From IMG/VR virus record IMGVR_UViG_3300037264_004862, positions 58,825 through 122,824 of that record: DNA of 64,000 bases. The stretch is one strand, 5' to 3'. Shown piece by piece: positions 49,549 to 58,374 of the stretch. Both the position numbers and the translations under genes were made by a program. The notes under the pieces are model-generated. The model had not been told where the DNA came from. It made no database searches and saw nothing but the letters and a program-made list of their open reading frames with translations. This DNA comes from a virus. Numbering within the stretch: position 1 is the first letter of the stretch; every line of letters starts with the position of its first letter.

Positions 49549-50775
49549 ATGGGTGAGCCTAAAGCGACACATAAACCAATTATCGAATTATCCATAGATG
49601 GTGGAGCTGATATTGGTTTTAATATGCAGAAATTCGAATGGGCTAGTTTTGTAAATGGTGGCTATATTGTTAGAGGCAAAGTTTACGATCCATATTTTAA
49701 TATTTTGAAGAATTTAGCCACAAAAGGCTACCTTAAAGATGGTCGCGTAAAAGAAACACCAGTTAAATTCAAATTAAAATGGTCGAATGGTGATGAGACT
49801 ACCGAACGTACAGCATTTATGACAACTCTTGCTGCTAGTGGCAAGAACGAATCTGGTACTATAGAATTTATTGGCATTGATCCACCAAGTTATTATCTGA
49901 ATGAGGGCACTGCCGATGGTAAGGTTTACAAAGGTAATGTTTCAGGTGTCATTAAACAAGTCGTAAACGAATTTGCTCCCAATATTAATGTAGAAGTTAC
50001 TGAGACCGACGACAATAAAGAAAATCTTTGGTATATGATGCGTCAAGATCCAAAAACCTTTATTAGGTCGATGTTGGATTGGTCGGCTGGCGTCACCCCT
50101 AAGAAAACACATTGGGTGGTTGCTAGTGTCGATAAGAAATTGATTATAAAAGAGCAAGCTGCATTAGAATCTAAAGATTATGGAGTTTATCATGTTAACA
50201 GAAATGGAACTACTGGTAAGGATGTACTGAGCTATGAAGTATTGGCAGATAACTCCATAAGTCCTCTTCAGACTAAGCTGATCACATCTGGGATTTCGGC
50301 AATTTCAGGCGAATTTTTAGACAAAATATCTGATTCTGGTGAACAGAAAGTCTTTGTAAAAGATGAGAATACTCAGAACAAAGTGAACGTCGATATTACT
50401 CAAACCCAAGGTTTTAAGAAACCCGATAAGAAGTGGGCTACTGCTGTAATGGCGATACCTGAACATAGTGCTGGCGAATTAGGTATACAATATAATAAGT
50501 ATATTGATGGCCGCGCTCGCGGACTGTTTTTGAATATGTTGAATTTAGTTATGCGGATGCGTTTAAAAGTTACCGGGGAATATATGTTCGACGATAGTAG
50601 TAAACTTGGAGTAGCTAAATGCACAGTTAGCTGGAAAGATATTGATGGAGAGCCGTATTTCCTATCTGGAAAATGGTTAATTTACGGTTTTCATCACGTT
50701 ATGACTGTTAATGTTTGGAGTACTGATCTCTATTTGGCGCGTCTTGACTTTGATGCTTCTGCTAAGAAGGTCTAA
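49549..50775 (+). CDS. gp27-like: Baseplate hub-like protein (gp27/gpD type, putative)
   Basis: 408 residues. The start has many beta strands (IIELSIDGGADIGFNM), a FIRSMLDWSAG helix and a C-terminal barrel (TGEYMFDDSSKLGVAKCTVSW, FHHVMTVNVWSTDLYLARL). This fits the hub/late-control D fold: two barrels and a linker of about 400 residues. It lies directly before the tape measure, as expected. Assignment is by architecture and position. Confidence 0.5.
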   Translation: MGEPKATHKPIIELSIDGGADIGFNMQKFEWASFVNGGYIVRGKVYDPYFNILKNLATKGYLKDGRVKETPVKFKLKWSNGDETTERTAFMTTLAASGKNESGTIEFIGIDPPSYYLNEGTADGKVYKGNVSGVIKQVVNEFAPNINVEVTETDDNKENLWYMMRQDPKTFIRSMLDWSAGVTPKKTHWVVASVDKKLIIKEQAALESKDYGVYHVNRNGTTGKDVLSYEVLADNSISPLQTKLITSGISAISGEFLDKISDSGEQKVFVKDENTQNKVNVDITQTQGFKKPDKKWATAVMAIPEHSAGELGIQYNKYIDGRARGLFLNMLNLVMRMRLKVTGEYMFDDSSKLGVAKCTVSWKDIDGEPYFLSGKWLIYGFHHVMTVNVWSTDLYLARLDFDASAKKV

Positions 50776-53700
50776 TGGCTGATATTAATACTTATGCTCT
50801 AGGTTTGGAATTCCAACTGCAGGCCCAGCCAGCTATAGATGCTATCCATAAAATGGTTAGTGCATCTACTGATTTGGCGACTGCCTTAGCCAAAGCCGGA
50901 AAAGCATTAGATACTAAGCATAATGTAGAAATGTTAGAATGGACAAAAGAAGCCCAGCAACAACTGGAAATGCATACTACTGCTACCATGCATGCCGAAA
51001 TAGCATATATGCGTGCGATGGAAGAAAGTGGAATTAAAGAGGCCGTCTCTGCTAAAGCTGCTCTTGAGCATGCTGAGAAAATTAAAGAACTTAAAAAAAC
51101 TTTGGACCTTGCTAAAGACGCATATCAGGAATTTATTGATGAACATGATTCTGCATTCTTCAAAGATGAACTCAAATTAATGGGCAAGCGTGACAAAGCA
51201 CTGAAACAATTTGAGGGACAAATTAAGAATAATACTGAAGCCATCCAGAAGCAGCTCAAACCAGTTAAGGATTTGGGTTCGTGGTTTGGTAATTTAACAT
51301 CAGAAGCTGGACAATTGGTACAAGTTGTTCGTAAGCTTACTGGTGAATATGGCGCAATGGGTGCAGTATTATTCTTAATTGGTAACGGCATTAAGAATGT
51401 AATGAGTATTCAAGATGCGTATGCTAAATCAACATTCAAGTTAATTGGTACACAAAAACAGTTTATTGATACTACTTTGAGATTGAAGGGCGTGTTGGGT
51501 ATCAGCACTAAAGAAGCTTTAAGTTCTGTGCAGGCCATAGCCAAAGTTGGGTTCTCTGCGGCCAAAGAAGGCACGAATGGCATTAATGCTTTAACTGAAG
51601 CCAATGCGAAATTCCATTTAGCTACTGGGGTTTCCACTGCTACTACAGCTCGTTTTCAGCGTGAGCTGGGTGTTTTGTTAGGTAGCAATGAAGCAGCTAC
51701 TAAGCAATTGGGTGAAATTTCACAGGCCATGCGCGCGAGCGGACTATCTGCTGAGCAAACTGAGACGTTGATGGGCGATTTATCTAAACAGATGCAGAAA
51801 CTAGCATTTGAAATGAGCCCAAAATTTGCCGCTGATTATGCGCAAGAAATGGTGAAATTATCCGCAGCTTTTAATAAAACAGGTGGTTCTGCTGAAGCAG
51901 TTGCGACTCAATTTAATGAAGTTTTTAAGAGTAATCTTGATGCTACCAAATCGTTTATGAAGGCAGGCGCAGTTTTTGATAGCACTGCTAGTGCAGCCGA
52001 CAATGTCAGTAGGTACCTGGTTGGTGTTGATGCGCTTGTTAAAGAATATGGCGGCTCATCTAATATTACTACTGGCGTATTAATGAGAGCCCTTGGTGTA
52101 AATGAAGATTTTGCTGAAAGCTTGCGGCGGATGGCAGTTGAAGCTGGGCAGGCTGGCAAGACTATAACACAATTCGGTTCAAGTATAACTAGTGGTGCCA
52201 ATCTTACAAGAGATGCAGCCGAAGCACAGGAGCCTTTCGGCGTTAAATTAAGCATGTTATGGCATAAGTTTGAGAAAATTTGGGACATTTTAGCGGCTCG
52301 TGTGATACCAATTTTGGGGTTTTTTGTTGATAAAATAATTTGGGTCATTGACAAAATTGTACAATTCCATGATTGGCTCGCGAAGGTAAGCCCTGTAGCT
52401 ATGTATCTTTTTGAAGCGATTTTATTTGGTGTAGTGGCCCTTGTTGCACTGAAAGGCCCAATTGCTTTTGTTGCTAAACTGTATGGTATATTAAAAACTG
52501 CGCTTTTGGGCATATTTAAGCCGTTAGCTATGACCAATCAGGCTATGGCAGTCGCTAAAACAAGCTCTGTTGGTGCTGGGGCTGGCATTAGATCATTTAT
52601 GGTTGGTTTTGCTGAAGGCTTAAAGGCTCTTGGCAATGCGCAAGCAGCGAAAGGCGCTTTAGTTTTGGGTCTATTAAGTGTTTTGGTAGTTGGTTCGTTG
52701 ATCCTGCTTGCTTTTGCGATGGGAAAATTGGGCATTACAGGTAAAGACATGATTTTTGCTGCAGGTGCAATAGTAATCATGGCAGCAGCTATGTGGGTTA
52801 TGTCGTTTGCCATTACAGCATTGGGCAGTGCAGGCCTGGCAGCTGCTATTGGTGCTGCTATACTAATCGCTGTGATGTTGGCACTTGGTGTAGCCACTAT
52901 GCTTGCGGGTATTGGTATAGGATTTATGGCAAAAGGCTTTGCTGAGTTATTTAAAGCTATCCCTAATATTCAAACGTTCTTAGTGGTTATAGTAGGCCTG
53001 ACTCTAGCTTTGCCTCTAATGGCTGTAGGCATCGCAGCTTTAGGTGTGACAATAGCTGCTATGGCACCATTGATTTTATTGGGTTTCATAGCATTAGGGT
53101 TAGCAGCAGCTATAGCATGGACCATAATGCCAATATTTACTGCTTTTGGGGCGTCTTTAATGGTTATCAGCACTGCATTGGCAATGATCGGTTCCGGGAC
53201 AGGTGCTTCGTTAATAAGCTTGGCTATTGGTATTACTGCATTTATGGGTGCATTGCTTGGTATTGCGGTAGCTGGTGCGGTAGGTGGTATTGGTAAGTTA
53301 TTTGGTGTTAAGAGCCCACTTGCACAAGCGCAAGAAATAGCAGGGGCTATGTACGCTATAGCACTTCCAGCTTCTGCTCTCGCTGGATCATTTGATAAGA
53401 TATCCAAAATTGGTGATATTTTTAAACCATTTATTGATAGTACATTGGGCCGCAAAGCGGAAATAGCAGAGGCGGCAGTGATGATTATGACGCTTGCTAC
53501 GCAAGTAGCAGCAGCACGGAAGCTTATGGGTGACGGTGTGGTTTCGCCTTTTGCACCCATATTGTTTAGGGCTGAACCAGTTAAGAAACCATTAATTACT
53601 GAAGATACTGCTCGCAAGATCCGCGATGAACGTAATCAGTCATTAATGGTCGAAAATACTAGGAACACTAACGAATCTATTAAGAAAGTTGTTGATAAAC

Positions 53701-53816
53701 TTGATCAGGATACATTGAAAGAATTGGTAATTTTCTTAAAGGAATGGTTACCGAAAATTGCTACGGGCGATAAAGATACTGGAGGATTAGCTAGTGCAGC
53801 TAATCAGTGGATGTAA
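50775..53816 (+). CDS. Tape measure protein
   Basis: 1013 residues, overlapping the previous stop by one base. N-terminal 200 residues are long charged helices and coiled coil. The middle is Ala/Gly/Thr-rich. Residues about 540-850 hold repeated hydrophobic helices (ALVLGLLSVLVVGSLILLAF, IVIMAAAMWVMSFAITAL and more) that insert in the host membrane in tape measure proteins. By the usual 0.15 nm per residue, this gives a tail of roughly 150 nm, minus any trimmed ends. T4 gp29 has 590 residues, so the tail should be longer than T4's. Confidence 0.92.
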   Translation: MADINTYALGLEFQLQAQPAIDAIHKMVSASTDLATALAKAGKALDTKHNVEMLEWTKEAQQQLEMHTTATMHAEIAYMRAMEESGIKEAVSAKAALEHAEKIKELKKTLDLAKDAYQEFIDEHDSAFFKDELKLMGKRDKALKQFEGQIKNNTEAIQKQLKPVKDLGSWFGNLTSEAGQLVQVVRKLTGEYGAMGAVLFLIGNGIKNVMSIQDAYAKSTFKLIGTQKQFIDTTLRLKGVLGISTKEALSSVQAIAKVGFSAAKEGTNGINALTEANAKFHLATGVSTATTARFQRELGVLLGSNEAATKQLGEISQAMRASGLSAEQTETLMGDLSKQMQKLAFEMSPKFAADYAQEMVKLSAAFNKTGGSAEAVATQFNEVFKSNLDATKSFMKAGAVFDSTASAADNVSRYLVGVDALVKEYGGSSNITTGVLMRALGVNEDFAESLRRMAVEAGQAGKTITQFGSSITSGANLTRDAAEAQEPFGVKLSMLWHKFEKIWDILAARVIPILGFFVDKIIWVIDKIVQFHDWLAKVSPVAMYLFEAILFGVVALVALKGPIAFVAKLYGILKTALLGIFKPLAMTNQAMAVAKTSSVGAGAGIRSFMVGFAEGLKALGNAQAAKGALVLGLLSVLVVGSLILLAFAMGKLGITGKDMIFAAGAIVIMAAAMWVMSFAITALGSAGLAAAIGAAILIAVMLALGVATMLAGIGIGFMAKGFAELFKAIPNIQTFLVVIVGLTLALPLMAVGIAALGVTIAAMAPLILLGFIALGLAAAIAWTIMPIFTAFGASLMVISTALAMIGSGTGASLISLAIGITAFMGALLGIAVAGAVGGIGKLFGVKSPLAQAQEIAGAMYAIALPASALAGSFDKISKIGDIFKPFIDSTLGRKAEIAEAAVMIMTLATQVAAARKLMGDGVVSPFAPILFRAEPVKKPLITEDTARKIRDERNQSLMVENTRNTNESIKKVVDKLDQDTLKELVIFLKEWLPKIATGDKDTGGLASAANQWM

Positions 53817-54379
53817 TGCCATTTCAACTTAGTAGTATTGATAATCAGGTTAATGAAGAGGCTTTGATAGAGCTTATTCGTGATCCTAATCCTGTATCAG
53901 GATTTATTGGCGATGCTACTAGAGTGCCTATCCAATTTCCGCCTCATGTTATAGATGATACTAAATCTGCAAATTGGACTGAGGAACCAATTGCCACTTT
54001 TGAACCTCTGGCAATCTGGACTGGGTCTCTGCCGAGGAAAATTTCAGTTGAGCTTACTTACATAGTGACAGGTAAATCATTTTCAACTTTAAGTATACCA
54101 ATAATATGTCAAAATTTCAAGGCATATTTCTATCGTAGTATTCAAAGTACCACTATCCCTATTGTTAAAATGAAAATTTATAATCATATGACATCACCAG
54201 GTTCAACTTGGCGGTTGTTAGATGTTGGTATATCACATGGTGAAACTATTATTAACGATGGAAGTGGCACTTTTCCATTATTAACTAAAATCAAATTTGG
54301 GGCGGCTTTGGTTACTAATATTGATGGTAAGATGAAATTACAGAATCTTCCTAAAAAACCATTATCAAGTTGGTATTAA
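53816..54379 (+). CDS. Baseplate-tube junction protein (putative)
   Basis: 187 residues from ATG 53816, which overlaps the tape measure stop (TAATG). Beta-rich with FEPLAIWTGSLPRKISVELTYIVTGK and a YRSIQS-type repeat. In T4-like order, gp48/gp54 (tube initiation) follow the tape measure, and this location fits. No motif confirms it. Confidence 0.5.
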   Translation: MPFQLSSIDNQVNEEALIELIRDPNPVSGFIGDATRVPIQFPPHVIDDTKSANWTEEPIATFEPLAIWTGSLPRKISVELTYIVTGKSFSTLSIPIICQNFKAYFYRSIQSTTIPIVKMKIYNHMTSPGSTWRLLDVGISHGETIINDGSGTFPLLTKIKFGAALVTNIDGKMKLQNLPKKPLSSWY

Positions 54380-54381
54380 TT

Positions 54382-54702
54382 ATGTCTATTGCACCAGATC
54401 ATCAATCACGATTTCGATTCTCAACTCCCATTGTGACACTTGAGGGTCGTGAGACATTTGCATTGATGTCAAAGCATTTCTTTTTAAATCCGGCAAATTT
54501 AACTGACGATCAGGTCCAATCAATTGAAATTACTCCTGAGCTTGCAGGTAGGCCATGGCTTATAGCCGATCAACTATACAATTCACCAATATTGGATTGG
54601 GTAATAGTATTATTTAATAAACCATTAAATCCGGTCAATTGGCCACTTATTGGAACAGTAATTAAAGCACCAATACAAAGTGTTGTATTGCCTAACGTTT
54701 AA
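54382..54702 (+). CDS. gp53-like: Baseplate wedge protein, T4 gp53-like
   Basis: 106 residues from ATG 54382. RPWLIADQLYNSPILDWVIVLFNKPLNPVNWP is the gp53/LysM-like segment (short helix, YxSPxLxWVILLxN, then NPxxWP). gp53 joins wedges around the hub. Confidence 0.7.
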   Translation: MSIAPDHQSRFRFSTPIVTLEGRETFALMSKHFFLNPANLTDDQVQSIEITPELAGRPWLIADQLYNSPILDWVIVLFNKPLNPVNWPLIGTVIKAPIQSVVLPNV

Positions 54703-54703
54703 T

Positions 54704-57223
54704 ATGGGTGATAATCTAGATCGCGTTTTTCAGAAATTCTTCAATGAGCGGACAGAAAACCTTTTTGACCGCTTTGATGGTTTATATCGTGGCATAGTTG
54801 AAGAGACTAACGACCCACTTAGAATTGGTCGTATCCGCGTCCGTATTCCAGAATTGCACAACAAAGACGTTAAACGTGATGAGTTACCTTGGGCCGCTCC
54901 CGCCTTCCCGTTTGGTGGTAAAGGTTGTGGATGGTGGGGAAGTCCAATGATTGGTGATGTAATTTTTGTTCAATTCGAAAAGAATCATCCCTATGCCCCA
55001 CTTTGGGTCGGAGCTGCCACACCCACTAGAAGAAAATTTTATCCTTTACAGTCAATCCATGGCCAAACACCATTGGCTGTAAACGATCAAGGCCAACCAG
55101 CCGATTCTCCATCTGATTTTCAGAAGGAATATCTTCCAAAAGATGAACGCCCAATGACGGTTGGTGTCCGTGATCGATATGGCACTTTTTTCATGTTAAG
55201 CTCAGTAGGCTTTTTCCCAAAGGAGCACGAAGAGCAGGCTGCGAATGCTGGCACAGATGCTGTAGCTAAATCAGCGTATAAAGCTGCCCGTGCGGCTCCA
55301 ACGGAAAATGATCCAGATATCAAACATGCCGTTATTCATACTAAGTATGGTCATACTTTCATTTTAAGTGATACTGGCTATGATTGGAAAAAAGAATTTA
55401 AAGGTGACCATCAAGCCGATGAATCATTTGAGATCAGCAGATATAAATACCTGCAGAAATTTTTTAACGAAGACAAACCTAAAGATCGTGACCAGAGGAG
55501 AATTGAACTTCGTACTCGGTATGGCCATAAATTCGAAATGCGTGATGTGGGTTGGAAGAAAAATAGGCCCGGAGAATTTGAAAAACAAGCCGAATTAGCC
55601 AAAGGTTCTGAAGACGAACGTTGGGTGAAGTTACGTACTAAAGGTGGTCATGTTATTCAATCTATTGATAAGGGTAATGACCCAATATCAGATAAGTTTG
55701 TCAAGCAACTTCTGAAGACCGATAAAGGTTCTGATCTAGACGGCGAGAATGAGGTAGAATTTAAAAATGATGCAAGACAAATCCGTTTGGTTACTCGTCA
55801 TGGCCATAAGATCGCCATTGATGACCGTGGATCAGATAAACAAGATGCCTTAGGTAAAGGAGAACCACGTGGTAATGGGCTGTTAATTAAGACGCGCCGT
55901 GGATTTACTGTTGACGCTAATGATAAAGATCCAGCAAACCGTTTGTTGATTTGTTCGCCAAATTCGCAGGTCATTGATATAAATGATCGTTTTGGTTATA
56001 CAATGATATCCACTGACACAGCTAAAAAAATCCCTGAAGAATTTAAAGGTCTTAAGAATAATGAGTTTTCTAAAACAGTTGCTCTTACGATGGACCCTGA
56101 AAAGACATCATTTTGTTTAAAGCTTGATAAGACCAATCGTTATGTTAGTTTAAAAACTCCCGAAGGTCAAGGACTAGAAATGCGCGATGGTGGCGCACCT
56201 TGTGCAAGTTTTACTGAAACTACGGGGCCTGACGATCGTGGTATGTGGATGTCACGCGATCATAATAGAGCAGTATGGCGTAGTAAGAACAACGATATGT
56301 ATATTGTTCTTGACGATGGAAAACAATTAATTCTCATTAAAAATGAGACCGACAAAATACAAATATTTGCAAAAGGAAATGTGGAAGTCATATCAGATGC
56401 TGATATATGTTTAAAGGCTAAGAAAAACATTTCATTAAAGGCTGGTGGCCAAATTAATATGGAGGCTGCTGGTGGAACTCAATTTACTGTGAGAGCTGGT
56501 CATTGTGGCACAAATGATGAGTTGCGTGCTGGGCGAGTAAACTGTATTTCGATGTATGGATTACATGAAGTCATTGATATACCACAACACCCTCTTGGAC
56601 CGGCTCCAACAGGGGCTGCTACTGGTTGTACGCCTTGTGATCCACAAGAAGAGAAGGTAGATATTCGTAAGCCTAAACCATTCAATATTGAACGTAACTG
56701 CGCACCTAACAAATTACAAGCCACCCCAGTACCACCATCTACATTCAGTGGCGGCGGCGGCGGATTTAATATGCCACCTCCATCTCCTTCGACACCTCCC
56801 CCGCCAAGTCCATTTGCGCCTTCGGATACACCGAATGTGACGGTGCTCCCAGAACCGACGTTGTCAGACCCTCTATCACCATCGGGTGGTGCATTGTTTT
56901 ATGGCACATCTAATGTCTTTAAAGTGGAAATTACCGAATTCGGTATTAGATTGAACTCGTTCGCTAATAATGAAAATGAGCCACCTGCCACTGATGCTAA
57001 GAAGATTACTCTATTCTTTAATACCTTATTGGCAGCCGACGCCGCCGAGGAAGCTAAGAAAATACATGGTGGCCTTGCAATCATTTATAGAATCACTGGT
57101 GTTCCACAGGAGAATATTGAAAGCTTATTGACGTACTTCCCAGATAAACTTATAGCAGAATATCGCGGAGATATTCCTACTGAAGGCATCGAGTTCTTTG
57201 AAGAAGAACCGGCCACCACATAA
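54704..57223 (+). CDS. gp5-like: Central spike/hub protein, gp5-like with GH-repeat domain
   Basis: 839 residues from ATG 54704 (2 nt after the previous stop). Residues about 24-110 are the gp5/VgrG OB-fold (GRIRVRIPEL ... WGSPMIGDVIFVQFE). Residues about 150-430 carry repeats of an R-x-GH-x-(2-4)-DxG unit (KYGHTFIL, RYGHKFEMRD, KGGHVIQSID, RHGHKIAIDD). A beta-helix-like stretch follows with KNISLKAGGQINMEAAGG, then a Pro/Gly-rich linker (PPPSPSTPPPPSP) and a compact C-terminal domain. No lysozyme catalytic motif and no PAAR-type tip were seen. Confidence 0.85.
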   Translation: MGDNLDRVFQKFFNERTENLFDRFDGLYRGIVEETNDPLRIGRIRVRIPELHNKDVKRDELPWAAPAFPFGGKGCGWWGSPMIGDVIFVQFEKNHPYAPLWVGAATPTRRKFYPLQSIHGQTPLAVNDQGQPADSPSDFQKEYLPKDERPMTVGVRDRYGTFFMLSSVGFFPKEHEEQAANAGTDAVAKSAYKAARAAPTENDPDIKHAVIHTKYGHTFILSDTGYDWKKEFKGDHQADESFEISRYKYLQKFFNEDKPKDRDQRRIELRTRYGHKFEMRDVGWKKNRPGEFEKQAELAKGSEDERWVKLRTKGGHVIQSIDKGNDPISDKFVKQLLKTDKGSDLDGENEVEFKNDARQIRLVTRHGHKIAIDDRGSDKQDALGKGEPRGNGLLIKTRRGFTVDANDKDPANRLLICSPNSQVIDINDRFGYTMISTDTAKKIPEEFKGLKNNEFSKTVALTMDPEKTSFCLKLDKTNRYVSLKTPEGQGLEMRDGGAPCASFTETTGPDDRGMWMSRDHNRAVWRSKNNDMYIVLDDGKQLILIKNETDKIQIFAKGNVEVISDADICLKAKKNISLKAGGQINMEAAGGTQFTVRAGHCGTNDELRAGRVNCISMYGLHEVIDIPQHPLGPAPTGAATGCTPCDPQEEKVDIRKPKPFNIERNCAPNKLQATPVPPSTFSGGGGGFNMPPPSPSTPPPPSPFAPSDTPNVTVLPEPTLSDPLSPSGGALFYGTSNVFKVEITEFGIRLNSFANNENEPPATDAKKITLFFNTLLAADAAEEAKKIHGGLAIIYRITGVPQENIESLLTYFPDKLIAEYRGDIPTEGIEFFEEEPATT

Positions 57224-57237
57224 ATATACAATATACT
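57221..57237 (+). promoter_or_regulatory. TAAATA overlapping the upstream stop, before the start codon
   Basis: The TAA stop of the spike gene forms part of ACATAAATATAC, followed 11 nt later by ATG 57238. No SD. A CATAAATA box differs from the T4 late consensus by one base. Confidence 0.4.
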
Positions 57238-57957
57238 ATGATTTTACGTCACCCTACTGGATTGTATCAAGACGCCGGACAATTGCCATCAAATCCAAGT
57301 GATGTTGGTAATGTTACATTCGTTATATCAAACGATGTGCCGAAGCGTTCTAATGCACTCTTTATTCAGTTGCCCGTCTCAGAAGAAACCAGGCCAGCAC
57401 CAACGCCAATTTATGATGATGTCACACGTCGTGAGGGTTATGGCGAATTAGTTTATACCTTAGTGGAATCTAATCGTTCAGATCCGGGTACTAATAGAAA
57501 GCTGTTTGGTATTGGTGAGTTTTTAGAATTTGATACTGAAGATATAGTGCTCCCTGACCTTCTAGGGGTCCCACGTCAAGTTGATCTTCAACACAATACT
57601 AACGTACTTGATTATGCCGATGCTGGCTTAACCACCGCTGAAATTGATAGTATTGTTGTTTCTGCTACTCTTAAAAAGAAAGAGCTAGAAAACCAGGTGG
57701 CTGAATTACAGGTACAAGTGGACAATGAATCAACTGCTGCGATTGAGAACCAAAAGCGTATTAATGAAACTCGCAAATTGATATCTGCTGTGTCACAAAT
57801 TGTAGACACCAATAATACAATCTTGAAGAAACTTCAAGCTCGTGAATCAGATTTGTTGATCGAGAGAGATACTATAATGGCTCTGATTAATGAATTTAAT
57901 ACTCAATTGAAAGTGGCCTATGATCAATTAGTAAAGATTTCGGAGTTAGTACATTAA
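57238..57957 (+). CDS. Baseplate protein with C-terminal coiled coil
   Basis: 239 residues. Residues 1-130 are beta-rich and Pro/Thr-rich. From about 135 to the end the protein is a continuous heptad-type coiled coil (LKKKELENQVAELQVQV ...). This suits a trimeric or dimeric wedge component. No family recognised. Overlaps gp25-like by one base. Confidence 0.6.
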   Translation: MILRHPTGLYQDAGQLPSNPSDVGNVTFVISNDVPKRSNALFIQLPVSEETRPAPTPIYDDVTRREGYGELVYTLVESNRSDPGTNRKLFGIGEFLEFDTEDIVLPDLLGVPRQVDLQHNTNVLDYADAGLTTAEIDSIVVSATLKKKELENQVAELQVQVDNESTAAIENQKRINETRKLISAVSQIVDTNNTILKKLQARESDLLIERDTIMALINEFNTQLKVAYDQLVKISELVH

Positions 57958-58373
57958 TGAGATCAACATATTTTGGTTTTAATCCTCCATTTTTTAGGCC
58001 TGGTAGAGTTATGTCAGTGCAAACTGATGAACGTCTTATTAAGAACGATCTTATTCAGTTACTTTTAACATCACCAGGTGAGCGTGCTTTCAGGCCAGAA
58101 TTTGGTACTGAGCTTAGGCGTTCCACATTTGAGCCAATAGATACTTTTGCCATTGATACTCTGAGAGCATCAATAGCAGAATCAATTAGACAATTTGAGC
58201 CCCGTGTAAGTACTTCTGATATTGTAATTGAACGAGATGACAATAATAATCAGCTTAATATTAAAGTTTTTGCGGCTTTAACTATTGATCCAAATAGGAT
58301 ATTGGAACTAAATTTAACGATTCCGATAGGTCCAGCAGCTACTCCGGCACCTCCAGGACAGTTAGCGGTGTAA
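57957..58373 (+). CDS. gp25-like: Baseplate wedge protein, gp25-like
   Basis: 138 residues. LIKNDLIQLLLTSPGERAF, then RPEFGTELRRSTFEP, and FEPRVSTSDIVI with the EPR motif are the gp25/GpW signature. It nucleates sheath assembly on the baseplate. The N-terminal 20 residues are an extension; Met19 is a possible start. Confidence 0.9.
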   Translation: MRSTYFGFNPPFFRPGRVMSVQTDERLIKNDLIQLLLTSPGERAFRPEFGTELRRSTFEPIDTFAIDTLRASIAESIRQFEPRVSTSDIVIERDDNNNQLNIKVFAALTIDPNRILELNLTIPIGPAATPAPPGQLAV

Positions 58374-58374
58374 T

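Noticed and set aside
52538-53617. Long leftward frames opposite the tape measure gene
   Set aside because: They are antisense shadows of the Ala/Gly-rich repeats, without SD or recognisable protein features.
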